A stretch of 64,000 nucleotides of DNA. Origin: Iamia majanohamensis (GTDB lineage Bacteria; Actinomycetota; Acidimicrobiia; Acidimicrobiales; Iamiaceae). Each line of letters begins with the position of its first letter. Within the stretch, counting starts at the first letter, position 1. The DNA is taken from NCBI RefSeq assembly GCF_028532485.1, contig NZ_CP116942.1, forward strand, positions 3,782,001-3,846,000. The letters run 5' to 3'. This document shows, one piece after another, positions 1 through 8,936 of the stretch. The notes below the pieces were generated by a model. It was given only the letters and a program-made list of their open reading frames with translations. It had not been told where the DNA came from and did no database searches. Made by a program: the position numbers and the translations under genes.

Positions 1-86
1 CCTTCTACGGGCGGACCACGCCCGACCGCTGCTACCCCACCGTCGCCGCGGCCGAGGCCGACGGCTTCCGCCCCTCCAAGCGCTGA
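1..86 (+). CDS. C-terminal end of a sunset-domain-like protein (partial)
   Basis: Only the last 27 codons are present, in the frame beginning at base 3 and ending at TGA 84-86. The tail reads FYGRTTPDRCYPTVAAAEAD followed by GFRPSKR. The pattern FYGRT, then a Cys, then AxAAGFRPSK resembles the C-terminus of the small 'sunset' domain found at the end of some bacterial secreted or nuclease proteins. The rest of the gene lies outside the window, so the function of the whole protein cannot be judged. The domain call rests on pattern memory only. Confidence 0.45.
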   Translation, partial: FYGRTTPDRCYPTVAAAEADGFRPSKR

Positions 87-110
87 TCCCCGGCCCCGTC
101 CCGGACGGCG

Positions 111-1067
111 CTAGCCGGCCTCGGGGTCGAGGGCCTGGGGCGGCGACGCCGCCTCGGGACCGCCCACCTCGCCGGCGGCGCGCTCGTGGGTGGCGAACCA
201 GAGCCCGGCCGCCGCGCCCACCAGGGGCACGAGCAGGCCGAGGGGCAGGAGCTCCACGGTGACCAGGTCGACGTCGAGGCCCACGTCGTAGGAGCCGGGC
301 ACCAGGTCCTCGGCCGGCATCAGGCCCCGGCGGGTGGACTCGCCCACCAGCAGGGCGGCCAGGGCGGCGCCGCCCCACCGCCGGGTCGCGCCGGTCGAGG
401 CCGCGACGAGCACCAGCGCGCCCACCGCCGGCACCAGGCCCACGACGCCGCCCCGCCCGGCCCAGGTCGAGAGGCCGAGGAGCCCGCCCTGGGGCGAGGT
501 GTCGAGGACGAGGCCGAAGACGCTCGGCAGGTCCACCTGGCCCTCGGTGGCGTCCACCAGGCGGTACCAGCCCACCCCCACGGTCGCCACCAGCCCGGTG
601 ACGGCGGCGGCCAGGGCCAGGCCGTCGCCCGTGGCACCCGGCCCGGCGGGGGCCCGGGCCACGCGGGCGGCCAGCACCAGGGCGGAGGTCCCTGCCGCCG
701 CCAGCACCACCACCAGCCCGGCCACGACCAGCAGGCCGGGACCGGCGTCGGGCTCCAGGGCGAGGGCCGCGGTCGAGGCCAGCCAGGGCAGCGTCAGCAG
801 CGAGGCCGCGACGGGCCCGGGGCCGACGGCCGGGCGCGCGGCCACGGCGAGGCCGAGGACGGCGACGAGCGCGCACTGCACGGCGACGGCGACGTCGTCG
901 GTGGCGAGCGACAGGTCGGCGAGCGTCGGCGACGGGATGCCGGGCAGGTCGACGACCGGCACGGTCCAGTGGGCCACCAGCACGCCGATGGCGGCGGCCG
1001 CGGCCGTCAGGCCCAGGGCGCGAGCGGTGACCACCCCGGGGGTGGTGTCCCGCTCGGGGGCGGTCAC
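111..1067 (-). CDS. polytopic membrane protein of unknown function
   Basis: 318 codons starting at a GTG that overlaps the serA stop codon by four bases (GTGA), so it is probably translationally coupled to serA. The protein is rich in Ala, Leu, Val and Gly and has about seven or eight hydrophobic segments (e.g. ALGLTAAAAAIGVLVAHW near residue 20, LLVVAGLVVVLAAAG near 125, LLPLGLLVPLVGAAAGLW near 280) and a short acidic, proline-containing C-terminal tail. No catalytic motif is recognised. The coupling to serA may be only positional; nothing in the sequence shows a role in serine synthesis. Translation in this frame continues upstream inside serA, but that part is a shadow. Confidence 0.7.
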   Translation of the reverse strand: MTAPERDTTPGVVTARALGLTAAAAAIGVLVAHWTVPVVDLPGIPSPTLADLSLATDDVAVAVQCALVAVLGLAVAARPAVGPGPVAASLLTLPWLASTAALALEPDAGPGLLVVAGLVVVLAAAGTSALVLAARVARAPAGPGATGDGLALAAAVTGLVATVGVGWYRLVDATEGQVDLPSVFGLVLDTSPQGGLLGLSTWAGRGGVVGLVPAVGALVLVAASTGATRRWGGAALAALLVGESTRRGLMPAEDLVPGSYDVGLDVDLVTVELLPLGLLVPLVGAAAGLWFATHERAAGEVGGPEAASPPQALDPEAG

Positions 1068-2632
1068 ACCCGGTCGACCACCGCCACCGACGCCACCCCG
1101 TCGGATGCCTCGAGGGCGGCCACCACCTCGCCGGGCACGGCCTGGCTGGTGGAGATCACCATGAGGGCGGAGGAGCCCTCGTCGGAGCGGCCCACGTCCA
1201 TGTCGGCGATGTTCACCCCGGCGTCGCCGAGCACGCTGCCGACCCGCCCGATGACCCCGGGCCGGTCGTCGTTGCGGACGATCACCATGTGGGCCGACGG
1301 GGGGACGTCGACGGTGTGGCCGTCGACCAGCACGAGGCGGGGGTCGGCGCGCAGGCCGACGAGGGTGCCCGACACGGTGTGGCCGCCGCCGGCCACGGTG
1401 ACCAGGTTGACCCAGTCCCGGGTGGTGACGGTGGTGGTGTCGCGCACCTCGATGCCGCGCTCGGCGGCCACCTGGGGGGCGTTCACGTAGCTCACCGGCT
1501 CCTCGGTGGTGCCGGCGAAGGCGCCCTTCAGGATCGACAGGGTGAGGATGCGGGTGTCGTAGCCGGCCAGCTCGCCCTGGTACTCGATGTCGAGCACCGG
1601 GGGGACGCCGCCGGAGAGGCCGGCGAAGATGCCGCCCAGCTGCTCGGCCACGCCGAGGAAGGGCCGCACCGTCTCGGACGCCTCGGCCGCGGCGACGTTG
1701 ACCGCGAAGGGCACGAACTCGCCGGCCAGGGCCAGGCGGACCTGCTCGGCGATGGTGTCGCCCGCCTTGTCCTGGGCCTCCCGGGTGCTGGCCCCCAGGT
1801 GGGGGGTGCCGACGAAGCCGGGCAGCCCGAGCAGGGGCGAGTCGGTGGGCGGCTCCTCGGCGTAGACGTCGAGGGCGGCGCCGCCGCAGCGGCCGTCCTC
1901 CAGGGCGGCGGCCAGCGCGGCCTCGTCGATGACGCCGCCGCGGGACACGTTCACGATCCGGATGCCGGGACGGGCCCGGTCGAAGAAGTCCTCGCCGATC
2001 ATCCCGATGGTCTCGGGCGTCTTGACCACGTGGAGGGTCACGAAGTCGGCCGTGGCCGCCAGCGTGTCGAGGTCGACCAGGTCGATGTTGAGCTGGCGGG
2101 CCCGCTCCGGGGCCACGAACGGGTCGTGGGCGACGATCCGCATGCCGAAGGCGCTGGCCCGCTGGGCGACCAGCTTGCCGATGCGGCCCAGGCCCACGAT
2201 GCCGAGGGTCTTGTCGGCCAGCTCGACGCCGACCCACTTCGAGCGCTCCCACCGGCCGTCGGCCAGGGCCGCGTGGGCCTGGGGGATGTGCCGGGCCACC
2301 GACAGCAGCATGGCCATGGTGTGCTCGGCGGTGGAGAGGATGTTCGACTGCGGGGCGTTGACGACCATCACGCCCCGCCGGGTGGCCGCCTCCACGTCGA
2401 CGTTGTCGAGGCCGATGCCGGCCCGGCCCACGACCACCAGGTCGCGACCGGCCTCCAGGACCTCGGCGGTGACCTGGGTCGAGGAGCGGATGATGAGGGC
2501 GTGGGCGCCGGGGACGGCCTCCAGGAGCTGGGCGGGCTCGAGGCCCGTCTGCACGTCGACGTCGTGGCCGGCGGCGCGCAGGGCGTCGAGGCCTCCGTCG
2601 GCGATCTTCTCGGTGACGAGGACTCGGGCCAT
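1064..2632 (-). CDS. serA: D-3-phosphoglycerate dehydrogenase
   Basis: 522 aa. Catalyses NAD-dependent oxidation of 3-phosphoglycerate to 3-phosphohydroxypyruvate, the first step of serine synthesis, in the cytosol. It begins MARVLVTEKIADGGLDALR, has the substrate-side segments expected for D-isomer 2-hydroxyacid dehydrogenases, a Rossmann motif LGIVGLGRIGKL near residues 143-154, the catalytic region VSRGGVIDEAAL near 230, an intervening (ASB) domain, and a C-terminal ACT domain (MVIVRNDDRPGVIGRVGSVL near 450). The length matches the long ACT-containing form of actinobacteria, in which serine feedback acts through the C-terminal domains. Phosphoserine aminotransferase (serC) lies about 3.6 kb away. 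The ATG is preceded 6 nt upstream by CAGACT and lacks a Shine-Dalgarno sequence, which suggests leaderless translation. Confidence 0.95.
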   Translation of the reverse strand: MARVLVTEKIADGGLDALRAAGHDVDVQTGLEPAQLLEAVPGAHALIIRSSTQVTAEVLEAGRDLVVVGRAGIGLDNVDVEAATRRGVMVVNAPQSNILSTAEHTMAMLLSVARHIPQAHAALADGRWERSKWVGVELADKTLGIVGLGRIGKLVAQRASAFGMRIVAHDPFVAPERARQLNIDLVDLDTLAATADFVTLHVVKTPETIGMIGEDFFDRARPGIRIVNVSRGGVIDEAALAAALEDGRCGGAALDVYAEEPPTDSPLLGLPGFVGTPHLGASTREAQDKAGDTIAEQVRLALAGEFVPFAVNVAAAEASETVRPFLGVAEQLGGIFAGLSGGVPPVLDIEYQGELAGYDTRILTLSILKGAFAGTTEEPVSYVNAPQVAAERGIEVRDTTTVTTRDWVNLVTVAGGGHTVSGTLVGLRADPRLVLVDGHTVDVPPSAHMVIVRNDDRPGVIGRVGSVLGDAGVNIADMDVGRSDEGSSALMVISTSQAVPGEVVAALEASDGVASVAVVDRV

Positions 2633-2638
2633 GGGGCG

Positions 2639-2644
2639 AGTCTG
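2639..2644 (-). promoter_or_regulatory. predicted -10 element of a leaderless serA transcript
   Basis: CAGACT on the minus strand ends 6 nt before the serA ATG. No purine-rich Shine-Dalgarno sequence separates them. It belongs to the set of TANNNT-like hexamers 6-9 nt before starts described in the findings. Confidence 0.4.
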
Positions 2645-2687
2645 TCGGGTGGCCCGAGCGGGCTGCCAATGCGCCGCCGGGGGCGGG

Positions 2688-4822
2688 TCAGGCCGCGTCG
2701 TCGGGGGCGGGGGTGAAGCCCAGGATGCGGCCGTAGAAGGCCAGCTCGGCCCGGAGGGCGGCGACGATGGTGGCGGCCTGGCGGAACCCGTGGCCCTCCC
2801 CCTCGAAGAGCAGGTACTCGTGGTCGAGGCCCCGCTCGGCGGCGGCGGCCACCACCGCCTCCGCCTGCGAGGGCGGGACGACGGCGTCGTCCGCGCCCTG
2901 CAGCACGAGGACCGGCGTGGACAGGCCGTCGAGGAGGTTCAGCGGGCTGCGGGCGGCGTAGACGTCGGAGGCCCCGGGCCACGGCCCCACGAGGCCGTCG
3001 AGGTAGCGGGACTCGAACTTGTGGGTGTCGGTCGCCAGGGCGCCCAGGTCGGTGACGCCGTAGAGGCTGGTGCCGACGGCGAAGGCGTCGGAGGTGCAGA
3101 GCGCGGCCAGGGTGGTGAACCCCCCGGCCGAGCCGCCCCGGATGGCGACCCGGGCCTCGTCGACCACGCCCTCGGCGGCCAGGTGGCGGGCGGCGGCGAC
3201 GCAGTCCTCGACGTCGACGATGCCCCACGCCCCGTCGAGCAGGCGCCGGTAGGGCCGGCCGTGGCCGGTGGAGCCGCCGTAGTCGACGTCGACCACGGCC
3301 ACGCCCCGGCTGGTCCAGAACTGGCGGGAGAGCTCGAGCACGGGCCGGGCCGCGCTCGTGGGCCCCCCGTGGATCATCACCAGCAGGGGCGGCCGTTCGC
3401 CGTCGGGCGCCATCGAGGAGGTGCTGGTCGGCCGGTAGAGCTGGCCGTGGGCGGTGCGGCCGCCCGCGCTCGGGAAGGAGATGGGCTCGGGCAGGGCGAT
3501 GTCGTCGGCCCCGAGCCCGACGTCGCGCGCCGGGCGGAGGGGGCGGGACCCGCCGGTGGCGGCCACGTCGAGGGCGCCGATGGTGGGCACGGCCCTCCGG
3601 CCCCGGCCCCCGTCGGAGGCGGGGGCGGCGGACCCCGGCGGCAGGTCGAGCAGCACCGGCGTGGCCTCGGCCCGTCCGGAGCCGGCCACGACCAGGCCTG
3701 GGTCGGGCCCGGACCGGCGGCCAGGTGGCTGACGAGGGTGACCGGGGCGCCGGCCAGCTCCAGCGCCAGCCGGGCCAGCGGGGACTCGGAGCCGGTGCCC
3801 GGCGGGCCCGGCGTCACCAACCCGACGCCGGTGGCTCCGTGGCCGGTCACGGTGACGAGCAGGCGGCCGTCGGCGAGGGGGGCGAACCACCGCATGCCGG
3901 CCACCCAGCGGGCCCCGCCGACCTCGGCGTCGACCGGGGCCACCACCTCGGGGGCGGCGTCGGGCCCGGCACCCCCGGCGTCGGCGATGCGGTGCAGGTT
4001 CCACCAGCCGTCGCGTGCGTCGGAGCAGAACCACAGGGTGCCGTCGGGTCCCCACTCGGGCTGGACGACGGCCTCCTCGGGGCCGCCGGCCACCACCGCG
4101 CCCTCGTCGCGCAGGACGGGGGCGCCCCGGTCGTCGCGGCCGAGCCCGGCCACGCACAGCTCGGTGCCGTCCCAGGGCATCCGGGGGTGGTCCCAGCGGA
4201 CCCAGGCGAGGCGGGCCGGGCCGGGGCGGGGGGAGGCGAGGAAGTCGGGGCCCGACACCAGCACCCGGACCCGGTCGGGGTCGTCGACGGCCGAGCCGTC
4301 GGTGGGCACGGCGACCACCTGGTGGACCGGCTCGCCGGCGTCCGCGGGTGCGCCCGCCTCGCCCGGGTGGGCCTCGCGCACGGCGAGCACCCACCCGCGG
4401 TCGAGGGCGACGAGGTCGCCGTAGCGCAGTCCCCGGGGCGAGGCCGGCTCGGGGGTCAGGGGCGTGGGCACGGCGTCGGGGTCGTCGGCCACCAGGCGGT
4501 GGAGGCGCTGGTCGTCCCACTGGGCGAAGGTGACCACCCCGCTCTCCACGCACCAGGCCCCGCCCCCGTACTCGAGCAGGGCGGTGCGGGCGTTCCAGGT
4601 GCGGTCGTCGGGTGCGGGCCGGTCGCCCAGGACCTCCTCGCGGGTGCCGTCGCGACGGCGGCGGACCAGGGCGGTGCGGCCCCCCTCGGCCGGTCGCGCC
4701 TCCGACCACCACACGTCGTCGCCGTCGACCGCGACCTCGCCCGGCGACGCCGCCCCGGTGACCAGCCGCTCGGGGCTGATGGGGGAGGGCCACGAGCCGT
4801 ACGGCCGTACCGCGCGGGTCAC
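2688..4822 (-). pseudogene. S9-family prolyl oligopeptidase/acylaminoacyl peptidase, frameshifted
   Basis: Two adjacent frames together encode one S9 serine peptidase. The N-terminal part starts at GTG 4822 (VTRAVRPYGSWPSPISPE, a typical start for this family) and carries the beta-propeller, including the SP-like WSEARPAEGGRT and LWFCSDARDGWWNLH blades. The C-terminal alpha/beta-hydrolase half lies in another frame and ends at 2688: MIHGGPTSA (oxyanion region), nucleophile elbow RGGSAGGFTT, Asp in GADDAVVPP and His in GEGHGF. The frames cross between about 3690 and 3718, in a run of G and C; one extra base there would restore a single 711-712 aa protein. This is either a real frameshift or a sequencing error; both halves look otherwise undamaged, which favours error or very recent mutation. 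Substrates would be short peptides in the cytosol. Confidence 0.8.
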
Positions 4823-4846
4823 CGGCCCTCTCCACCGCCGTGGTGA

Positions 4847-4871
4847 TCGAAGTGTGCCTGGCACACTTCGA
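4847..4871. repeat. palindrome with GTGCCTGGCAC core, copy 1
   Basis: Perfect inverted repeat with 12-bp arms around a single central T (4859); core GTGCCTGGCAC. It lies just upstream of the S9 peptidase start and downstream of the aminotransferase stop. A second palindrome with the same core but a different outer stem follows 13 bp away. It could be a REP-like element or part of a terminator for the aminotransferase gene. Confidence 0.75.
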
Positions 4872-4884
4872 ACGTCGTCGGGTG

Positions 4885-4917
4885 GGCGTCACGAGGTGCC
4901 TGGCACCTCGTGACGCC
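4885..4917. repeat. palindrome with GTGCCTGGCAC core, copy 2
   Basis: Perfect inverted repeat with 16-bp arms around a central T (4901). Its inner 11 bp (GTGCCTGGCAC) are identical to copy 1 at 4847-4871 while the outer stem is unrelated. No T-run follows on the minus strand, so it is not a classical intrinsic terminator, although strong hairpins without T-runs are often called as terminators in GC-rich actinobacteria. Confidence 0.75.
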
Positions 4918-4937
4918 GGCATGGCACCACATCGCCA

Positions 4938-6152
4938 TCAGCCGTCGAGGAGGTCGCCGATGCGGCGGATCCCCTCGCCCAGGTCGTCGTCGCCGAGGGC
5001 GAAGGAGAGCCGGGCGTAGCCCGGCGCCGAGAAGGCCTCGCCGGGGACGATGGCCACCTTGGCCTCCTCCAGGATCACCGCGGCCAGCTCGACGGTGGTC
5101 GACACCGGCCGGCCCGCCACCGTGCCCCGCTCCAGCACGTCCCGGAAGGAGGGGAAGGCGTAGAACGCCCCCTGCGGGGCCAGGGCGGTGACGCCCTCGA
5201 TGGCGTTCAGCATCTCGTGCATCTTCTTGCCCCGGCGGTCGAAGGCCTCGCGCATGCGGGCCACGTCGTCGAGGGGGCCGCTCACCGCGGCGAGGGCGGC
5301 CCGCTGGCTGACGTTGGCCACGTTGGAGGTCTGGTGGGACTGGAGGCCGGCTGCGGCCTTGGCCACGTCGGCCGGGCCGATGATCCAGCCCACCCGCCAG
5401 CCGGTCATGGCGTAGGTCTTGGCCACCCCGTTGAGCACGAGGCAGCGGTCGGCCAGCTCCGGGACCACCACGGGCAGGGAGCTGAACTCGTGGTCGTCGT
5501 AGGTGAGGTGCTCGTAGATCTCGTCGGTCACCACCCAGATGCCGTGCTCGGCCGCCCACCGCCCGATGGCCTCGACCTCGTCGCGCGGGTAGACGGCGCC
5601 GGTCGGGTTGGACGGCGAGACGAACACCAGGGCCCGGGTGGACGGGGTGCGGGCCGCCTCCAGCTGGTCGACCGACACCCGGAACCCGGAGTCGACGTCG
5701 GTCGGGATCTCGACCGGCACCCCGCCGGCGAGGCGGACGGGCTCGGGGTAGGTGGTCCAGTACGGGGTGGGAAGCAGGACCTCGTCGCCCGGGTCGAGCA
5801 GGGCGGCGAAGGCGTTGTAGACGGCGTGCTTGCCGCCGTTGGTGACGACCACCTGGGAGGGGTCGACCTGGTAGCCCGAGTCCCTCTCGGTCTTGGCCGC
5901 GATGGCCTCGCGCAGCTCCGGGAGGCCGGGGGCGGGGCTGTACCGGTGGTTGCGGGGGTCGCGGCACGCCTCGACGGCGGCCTCGACGATGTGGTCGGGC
6001 GTGGGGAAGTCCGGCTCGCCCGCCCCGAAGCCGATGACGTCCTCGCCCGCGGCCTTCAGCGCCTTGGCCGCCGCGTCCACCGCGAGGGTGGCCGAGGGGG
6101 TGATGGCGGCGACGCGACGGGAGACGCGACGGTCGGCGGGGGGCTGGGTCAT
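4938..6152 (-). CDS. class I aminotransferase (aspartate/aromatic type)
   Basis: 404 aa from ATG 6152, which has a good Shine-Dalgarno sequence (AGGAGG, 8 nt upstream on the minus strand); a longer frame upstream (to 6203) lacks that support. It is a PLP-dependent fold type I enzyme: [17 protein letters not shown] near residue 40, [20 protein letters not shown] near 100, [12 protein letters not shown] near 175, the PLP-binding lysine in [15 protein letters not shown] near 240, and the Arg-containing [12 protein letters not shown] near the C-terminus. The family covers aspartate, prephenate and related aminotransferases; the exact substrate cannot be read from the sequence. It is divergent from serC across a 77-bp gap. 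Confidence 0.88.
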   Translation of the reverse strand: MTQPPADRRVSRRVAAITPSATLAVDAAAKALKAAGEDVIGFGAGEPDFPTPDHIVEAAVEACRDPRNHRYSPAPGLPELREAIAAKTERDSGYQVDPSQVVVTNGGKHAVYNAFAALLDPGDEVLLPTPYWTTYPEPVRLAGGVPVEIPTDVDSGFRVSVDQLEAARTPSTRALVFVSPSNPTGAVYPRDEVEAIGRWAAEHGIWVVTDEIYEHLTYDDHEFSSLPVVVPELADRCLVLNGVAKTYAMTGWRVGWIIGPADVAKAAAGLQSHQTSNVANVSQRAALAAVSGPLDDVARMREAFDRRGKKMHEMLNAIEGVTALAPQGAFYAFPSFRDVLERGTVAGRPVSTTVELAAVILEEAKVAIVPGEAFSAPGYARLSFALGDDDLGEGIRRIGDLLDG

Positions 6153-6215
6153 CTCGGGGTCCTCCTGCGGGACGCGCCGGTCGGGAAGCGATTTCCCCTG
6201 CACGGGGTCGGCCGC

Positions 6216-6221
6216 GATAGT
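6216..6221 (+). promoter_or_regulatory. predicted -10 element of a leaderless serC transcript
   Basis: GATAGT ends 8 nt before the serC ATG at 6230 and no Shine-Dalgarno sequence is present between them. The same 77-bp gap must also hold the promoter of the divergent aminotransferase. Confidence 0.35.
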
Positions 6222-6229
6222 GGCACGCG

Positions 6230-7369
6230 ATGAGCACGACGACGCCCGAGATCCGCATCCCCGCCGACCTGCTCCCGGCGGACGGCCGGTTCTGCTGCGG
6301 TCCGTCGAAGGTGCGGCCCGAGGCGGTGGCGGCCCTCGCCGCCGAGGCCGACGAGTACCTGGGCACGTCCCACCGCAAGCCCACGGTGCAGTTCATGGTG
6401 TCGCGCCTGCGCAACGCGGTGGCCGAGATGTTCGCCCTCCCCGACGGCTACGAGGTGCTGCTCGGCAACGGCGGCACCACCGCCTTCTGGGACGCCCTCT
6501 CCTTCGGGGCCATCGACGACCGCAGCCACCACCTCGTCTTCGGCGAGTTCTCGGGCAAGTTCGCCGAGGTCACCCGCTCCGCCCCCCACCTGGGCGAGCC
6601 GTCGACCGCGAAGGCCGAGCCCGGTTCGGCGCCGGCGCTGGCCGCCGTGGCGGGGGCCGACGCCTACTGCCTCACCCACAACGAGACCTCCACCGGCGTC
6701 GCCGTCACCCCGTCCCGGCCCGAGGGGGCCGACGAGGGCGCCCTGGTGCTGGTCGACGCCACCTCCGCCGCCGGCGGCCTGCGCTTCGACGCGGCCGACA
6801 CCGACGTCTACTACTTCGCCCCCCAGAAGTGCTTCGCCTCCGACGGCGGCCTCTGGCTGGCCGCCTGCTCGCCCGCCGCCATCGAGCGCATCGAGCGCAT
6901 CGCCGCCTCCGACCGCTGGGCGCCGGCCAGCCTCGACCTCGGCATCGCCCTGGAGAACAGCCGCAAGGACCAGACCTACAACACCCCGGCCCTGGCGACG
7001 ATCTTCCTCGCCGTCCAGCAGGCCGAGTGGGTCAACCAGAACGGCGGCTTGGGCTTCGCCGCCGGCCGCTGCGCCGAGAGCGCCCGCACCGTCTACGAGT
7101 GGGCCGACGCCGCCGAGCACGCCACCCCGTTCGTCACCGACCCCGACCTGCGCAGCCAGGTGGTCGCCACCATCGACCTGGTCGACGACGTCGACGCCAC
7201 CCTGGTGGCTGCGGTGCTGCGGGCCAACGGCATCCTCGACACCGAGAGCTACCGCAAGCTGGGTCGCAACCAGCTGCGCTTCGCCCTCTTCCCGGCCATC
7301 GACGCCGCCGACGTGGCCGCCCTCACGCAGTGCGTCGACCACGTGGTGGCCGAGCTCCGCTCCGCCTGA
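6230..7369 (+). CDS. serC: phosphoserine aminotransferase
   Basis: 379 aa. Converts 3-phosphohydroxypyruvate plus glutamate to 3-phosphoserine, the second step of serine synthesis (it can also serve pyridoxal phosphate synthesis). It begins [20 protein letters not shown] and contains [13 protein letters not shown] near residue 22, [18 protein letters not shown] near 45, [17 protein letters not shown] near 75, [12 protein letters not shown] near 165 and the PLP lysine in [16 protein letters not shown] near 190. The N-terminal signature and length match the actinobacterial SerC subtype (mycobacterial style) rather than the E. coli one. SerA is encoded on the opposite strand 3.6 kb upstream; the phosphatase SerB is not in the window. 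Confidence 0.93.
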   Translation: MSTTTPEIRIPADLLPADGRFCCGPSKVRPEAVAALAAEADEYLGTSHRKPTVQFMVSRLRNAVAEMFALPDGYEVLLGNGGTTAFWDALSFGAIDDRSHHLVFGEFSGKFAEVTRSAPHLGEPSTAKAEPGSAPALAAVAGADAYCLTHNETSTGVAVTPSRPEGADEGALVLVDATSAAGGLRFDAADTDVYYFAPQKCFASDGGLWLAACSPAAIERIERIAASDRWAPASLDLGIALENSRKDQTYNTPALATIFLAVQQAEWVNQNGGLGFAAGRCAESARTVYEWADAAEHATPFVTDPDLRSQVVATIDLVDDVDATLVAAVLRANGILDTESYRKLGRNQLRFALFPAIDAADVAALTQCVDHVVAELRSA

Positions 7370-7426
7370 GCCGAGGCCGTCAGACCGTCCTGGGGGAGGG
7401 CGCCCACCCACCCGGTGGTGGACCCC

Positions 7427-7432
7427 TAGCCT
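7427..7432 (+). promoter_or_regulatory. predicted -10 element (TAGCCT) before the lipoprotein gene
   Basis: TAGCCT is followed by 6 nt and then ATG 7439, with no Shine-Dalgarno sequence. Confidence 0.4.
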
Positions 7433-7438
7433 CGTCGC

Positions 7439-8143
7439 ATGCTCCCTCGTCGGGCTCGGTCGGTCGCGGTCGTCCTCGTGGTGGCGCTGGCCCTGGCCGG
7501 TTGCGGTGACGGGCGCAGCGAGACGACCGAGTGCAGCGACGGCGCCGGCATGTGTGCCGGCGGGCCCACCACGACCACGGGTCCCCCCGGTGACGGGGGT
7601 GGCGAGCGGATCGCCGTCGACGGGGGTGAGGCGCTCGTCTGGGGCGACGGTCCCCAGGGCGTCCTGCTGGCCCACGGCGCCGCCTTCGATGCCGCCAGCT
7701 GGCAGGACCTGGCCACCAGGATCTCCGAGGGCGACGGCACCGCCCTGGCCGTCGAGGACATCAGCGCCGACGGCATCCGGACCGGGATCGAGGCCCTGCG
7801 CGCCCGCGACGTCGCGCAGGTCATCCTCCTGGGCGGCAGCGCGGGCGCCGACGCCATCCTCGAGGTCGCGTCGGCCGACCCGGGCGTCGCCGACGGCCTG
7901 ATCCTCCTGTCGCCCAACCGGGAGGTCGAGGGCCTGGGCGAGGAGCCGAAGCTGTTCATCGCCAGCGAGGGGGAGCCCGTGTCCGACGTGGCCGAGACCC
8001 TCGCCGAGTCGGCCCCCGGCGAGGAGAACGACACCTACCTGGTCGAGGGCGACGCGCACGCCCAGCACATCCTCGACGCTGACGGCGGCCCCGGCGTGGC
8101 CGGGGTCATCCTCGCCCGCCTGGACCGCTGGTCGCCCGCCTGA
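7439..8143 (+). CDS. lipoprotein with an alpha/beta-hydrolase-like domain
   Basis: 234 aa. It has a lipoprotein signal peptide: basic start (MLPRRARSV), hydrophobic core and lipobox LALAGC near residues 17-22, so Cys22 would be lipidated and the protein anchored outside the membrane. A Thr/Pro/Gly-rich linker follows. The folded part contains LLAHGAAFDAASW, a nucleophile-elbow-like LGGSAGADAIL near residue 125 and a late Asp/His region (EGDAHAQHILDA), as in small dienelactone-hydrolase-like proteins. An enzymatic role is therefore plausible but unproven; the elbow is GGSAG. TAGCCT 6 nt before the ATG suggests a leaderless transcript. Confidence 0.75.
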   Translation: MLPRRARSVAVVLVVALALAGCGDGRSETTECSDGAGMCAGGPTTTTGPPGDGGGERIAVDGGEALVWGDGPQGVLLAHGAAFDAASWQDLATRISEGDGTALAVEDISADGIRTGIEALRARDVAQVILLGGSAGADAILEVASADPGVADGLILLSPNREVEGLGEEPKLFIASEGEPVSDVAETLAESAPGEENDTYLVEGDAHAQHILDADGGPGVAGVILARLDRWSPA

Positions 8144-8162
8144 CGGGCCGGGCCCGGCCTCG

Positions 8163-8870
8163 TCAGGCCGGGACGTCGGGACCGCAGGTGCGGCTCGACT
8201 CGCCGTCGATCGCGGCGACCGCGACCGTCACGTCGTCGGTGCCCTCCACCGCCTCGCGCGCACCCACCGGGAGGGCGGCGTCGGCGAAGGCGTCGACGCA
8301 CAGCCGGTAGCCGGTGATCTCGACGGGTCGGCCGGCCTCGTCGATCAGGGCCTCGGGTGGCGGCGGCGCGTCGGTGACGTCCAGGTCCAGCGTGGCGCCC
8401 GGTGCGACGGGGCGGAAGGTGAGCGCCGGCGTCACGCCCTCGACCTCGCCGGGGGCCGGCGGGACGACGAGCCCGAGGTCGACGATGCCGTCCCCGGCAG
8501 CGGCGGGGACGAGCCGGGGCCGGGGCGTCCCGGCCGGTCCGATCGGCACCCAGACCTGCTCGCCACCGCCGTTGGTCACCGTCACCCGGGCGACGAGGTC
8601 GTCGCCGACCCGCTCGAGGGTGCCGCCGACGGCCACCTGCGGCACCGCCCCCGGGGGGTCCGAGGTGGAGGTCGCCGGCACCGAGGTGGGGCCCGTGGTG
8701 GCTGCCGGCCCACTCGCCGGGTCTCCTCCGTCGCCCCCGCCCCCGACCAGCGCGAGGGCCAGCACCGCGACGAGGACGGCGGCGACGACACCCACCGCGA
8801 CCCGTCGACGCGATGAGGTCGCAGGGGCGGGAGGGGACGGCACCGGCCCATGGTGGCCGCCACCACCCAC
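8163..8870 (-). CDS. membrane-anchored extracytoplasmic protein of unknown function
   Basis: 235 aa if the GTG at 8870 is used; a second in-frame GTG at 8843 (VPSPPAPATSSRRR) is equally possible. A short Pro-rich cytoplasmic start and basic RRR precede one membrane helix (VAVGVVAAVLVAVLALALVG), then a Ser/Thr/Pro linker and a domain of about 150 residues that reads as a beta-sandwich (LERVGDDLVARVTVTNGGGEQVWVP, PVAPGATLDLDV). Two Cys (YRLCVDAF and SSRTCGPD) could form a disulfide. No family is recognised. It is convergent with the lipoprotein gene (20 bp gap) and lies downstream of the SPFH gene on the same strand. Confidence 0.6.
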   Translation of the reverse strand: MGGGGHHGPVPSPPAPATSSRRRVAVGVVAAVLVAVLALALVGGGGDGGDPASGPAATTGPTSVPATSTSDPPGAVPQVAVGGTLERVGDDLVARVTVTNGGGEQVWVPIGPAGTPRPRLVPAAAGDGIVDLGLVVPPAPGEVEGVTPALTFRPVAPGATLDLDVTDAPPPPEALIDEAGRPVEITGYRLCVDAFADAALPVGAREAVEGTDDVTVAVAAIDGESSRTCGPDVPA

Positions 8871-8936
8871 GTGCGTCGGGTCGGGTGGGCCGGCGCGACG
8901 AGGGGAGGGCGCGGCCGCGGCCGCACCCTCCCCTCC

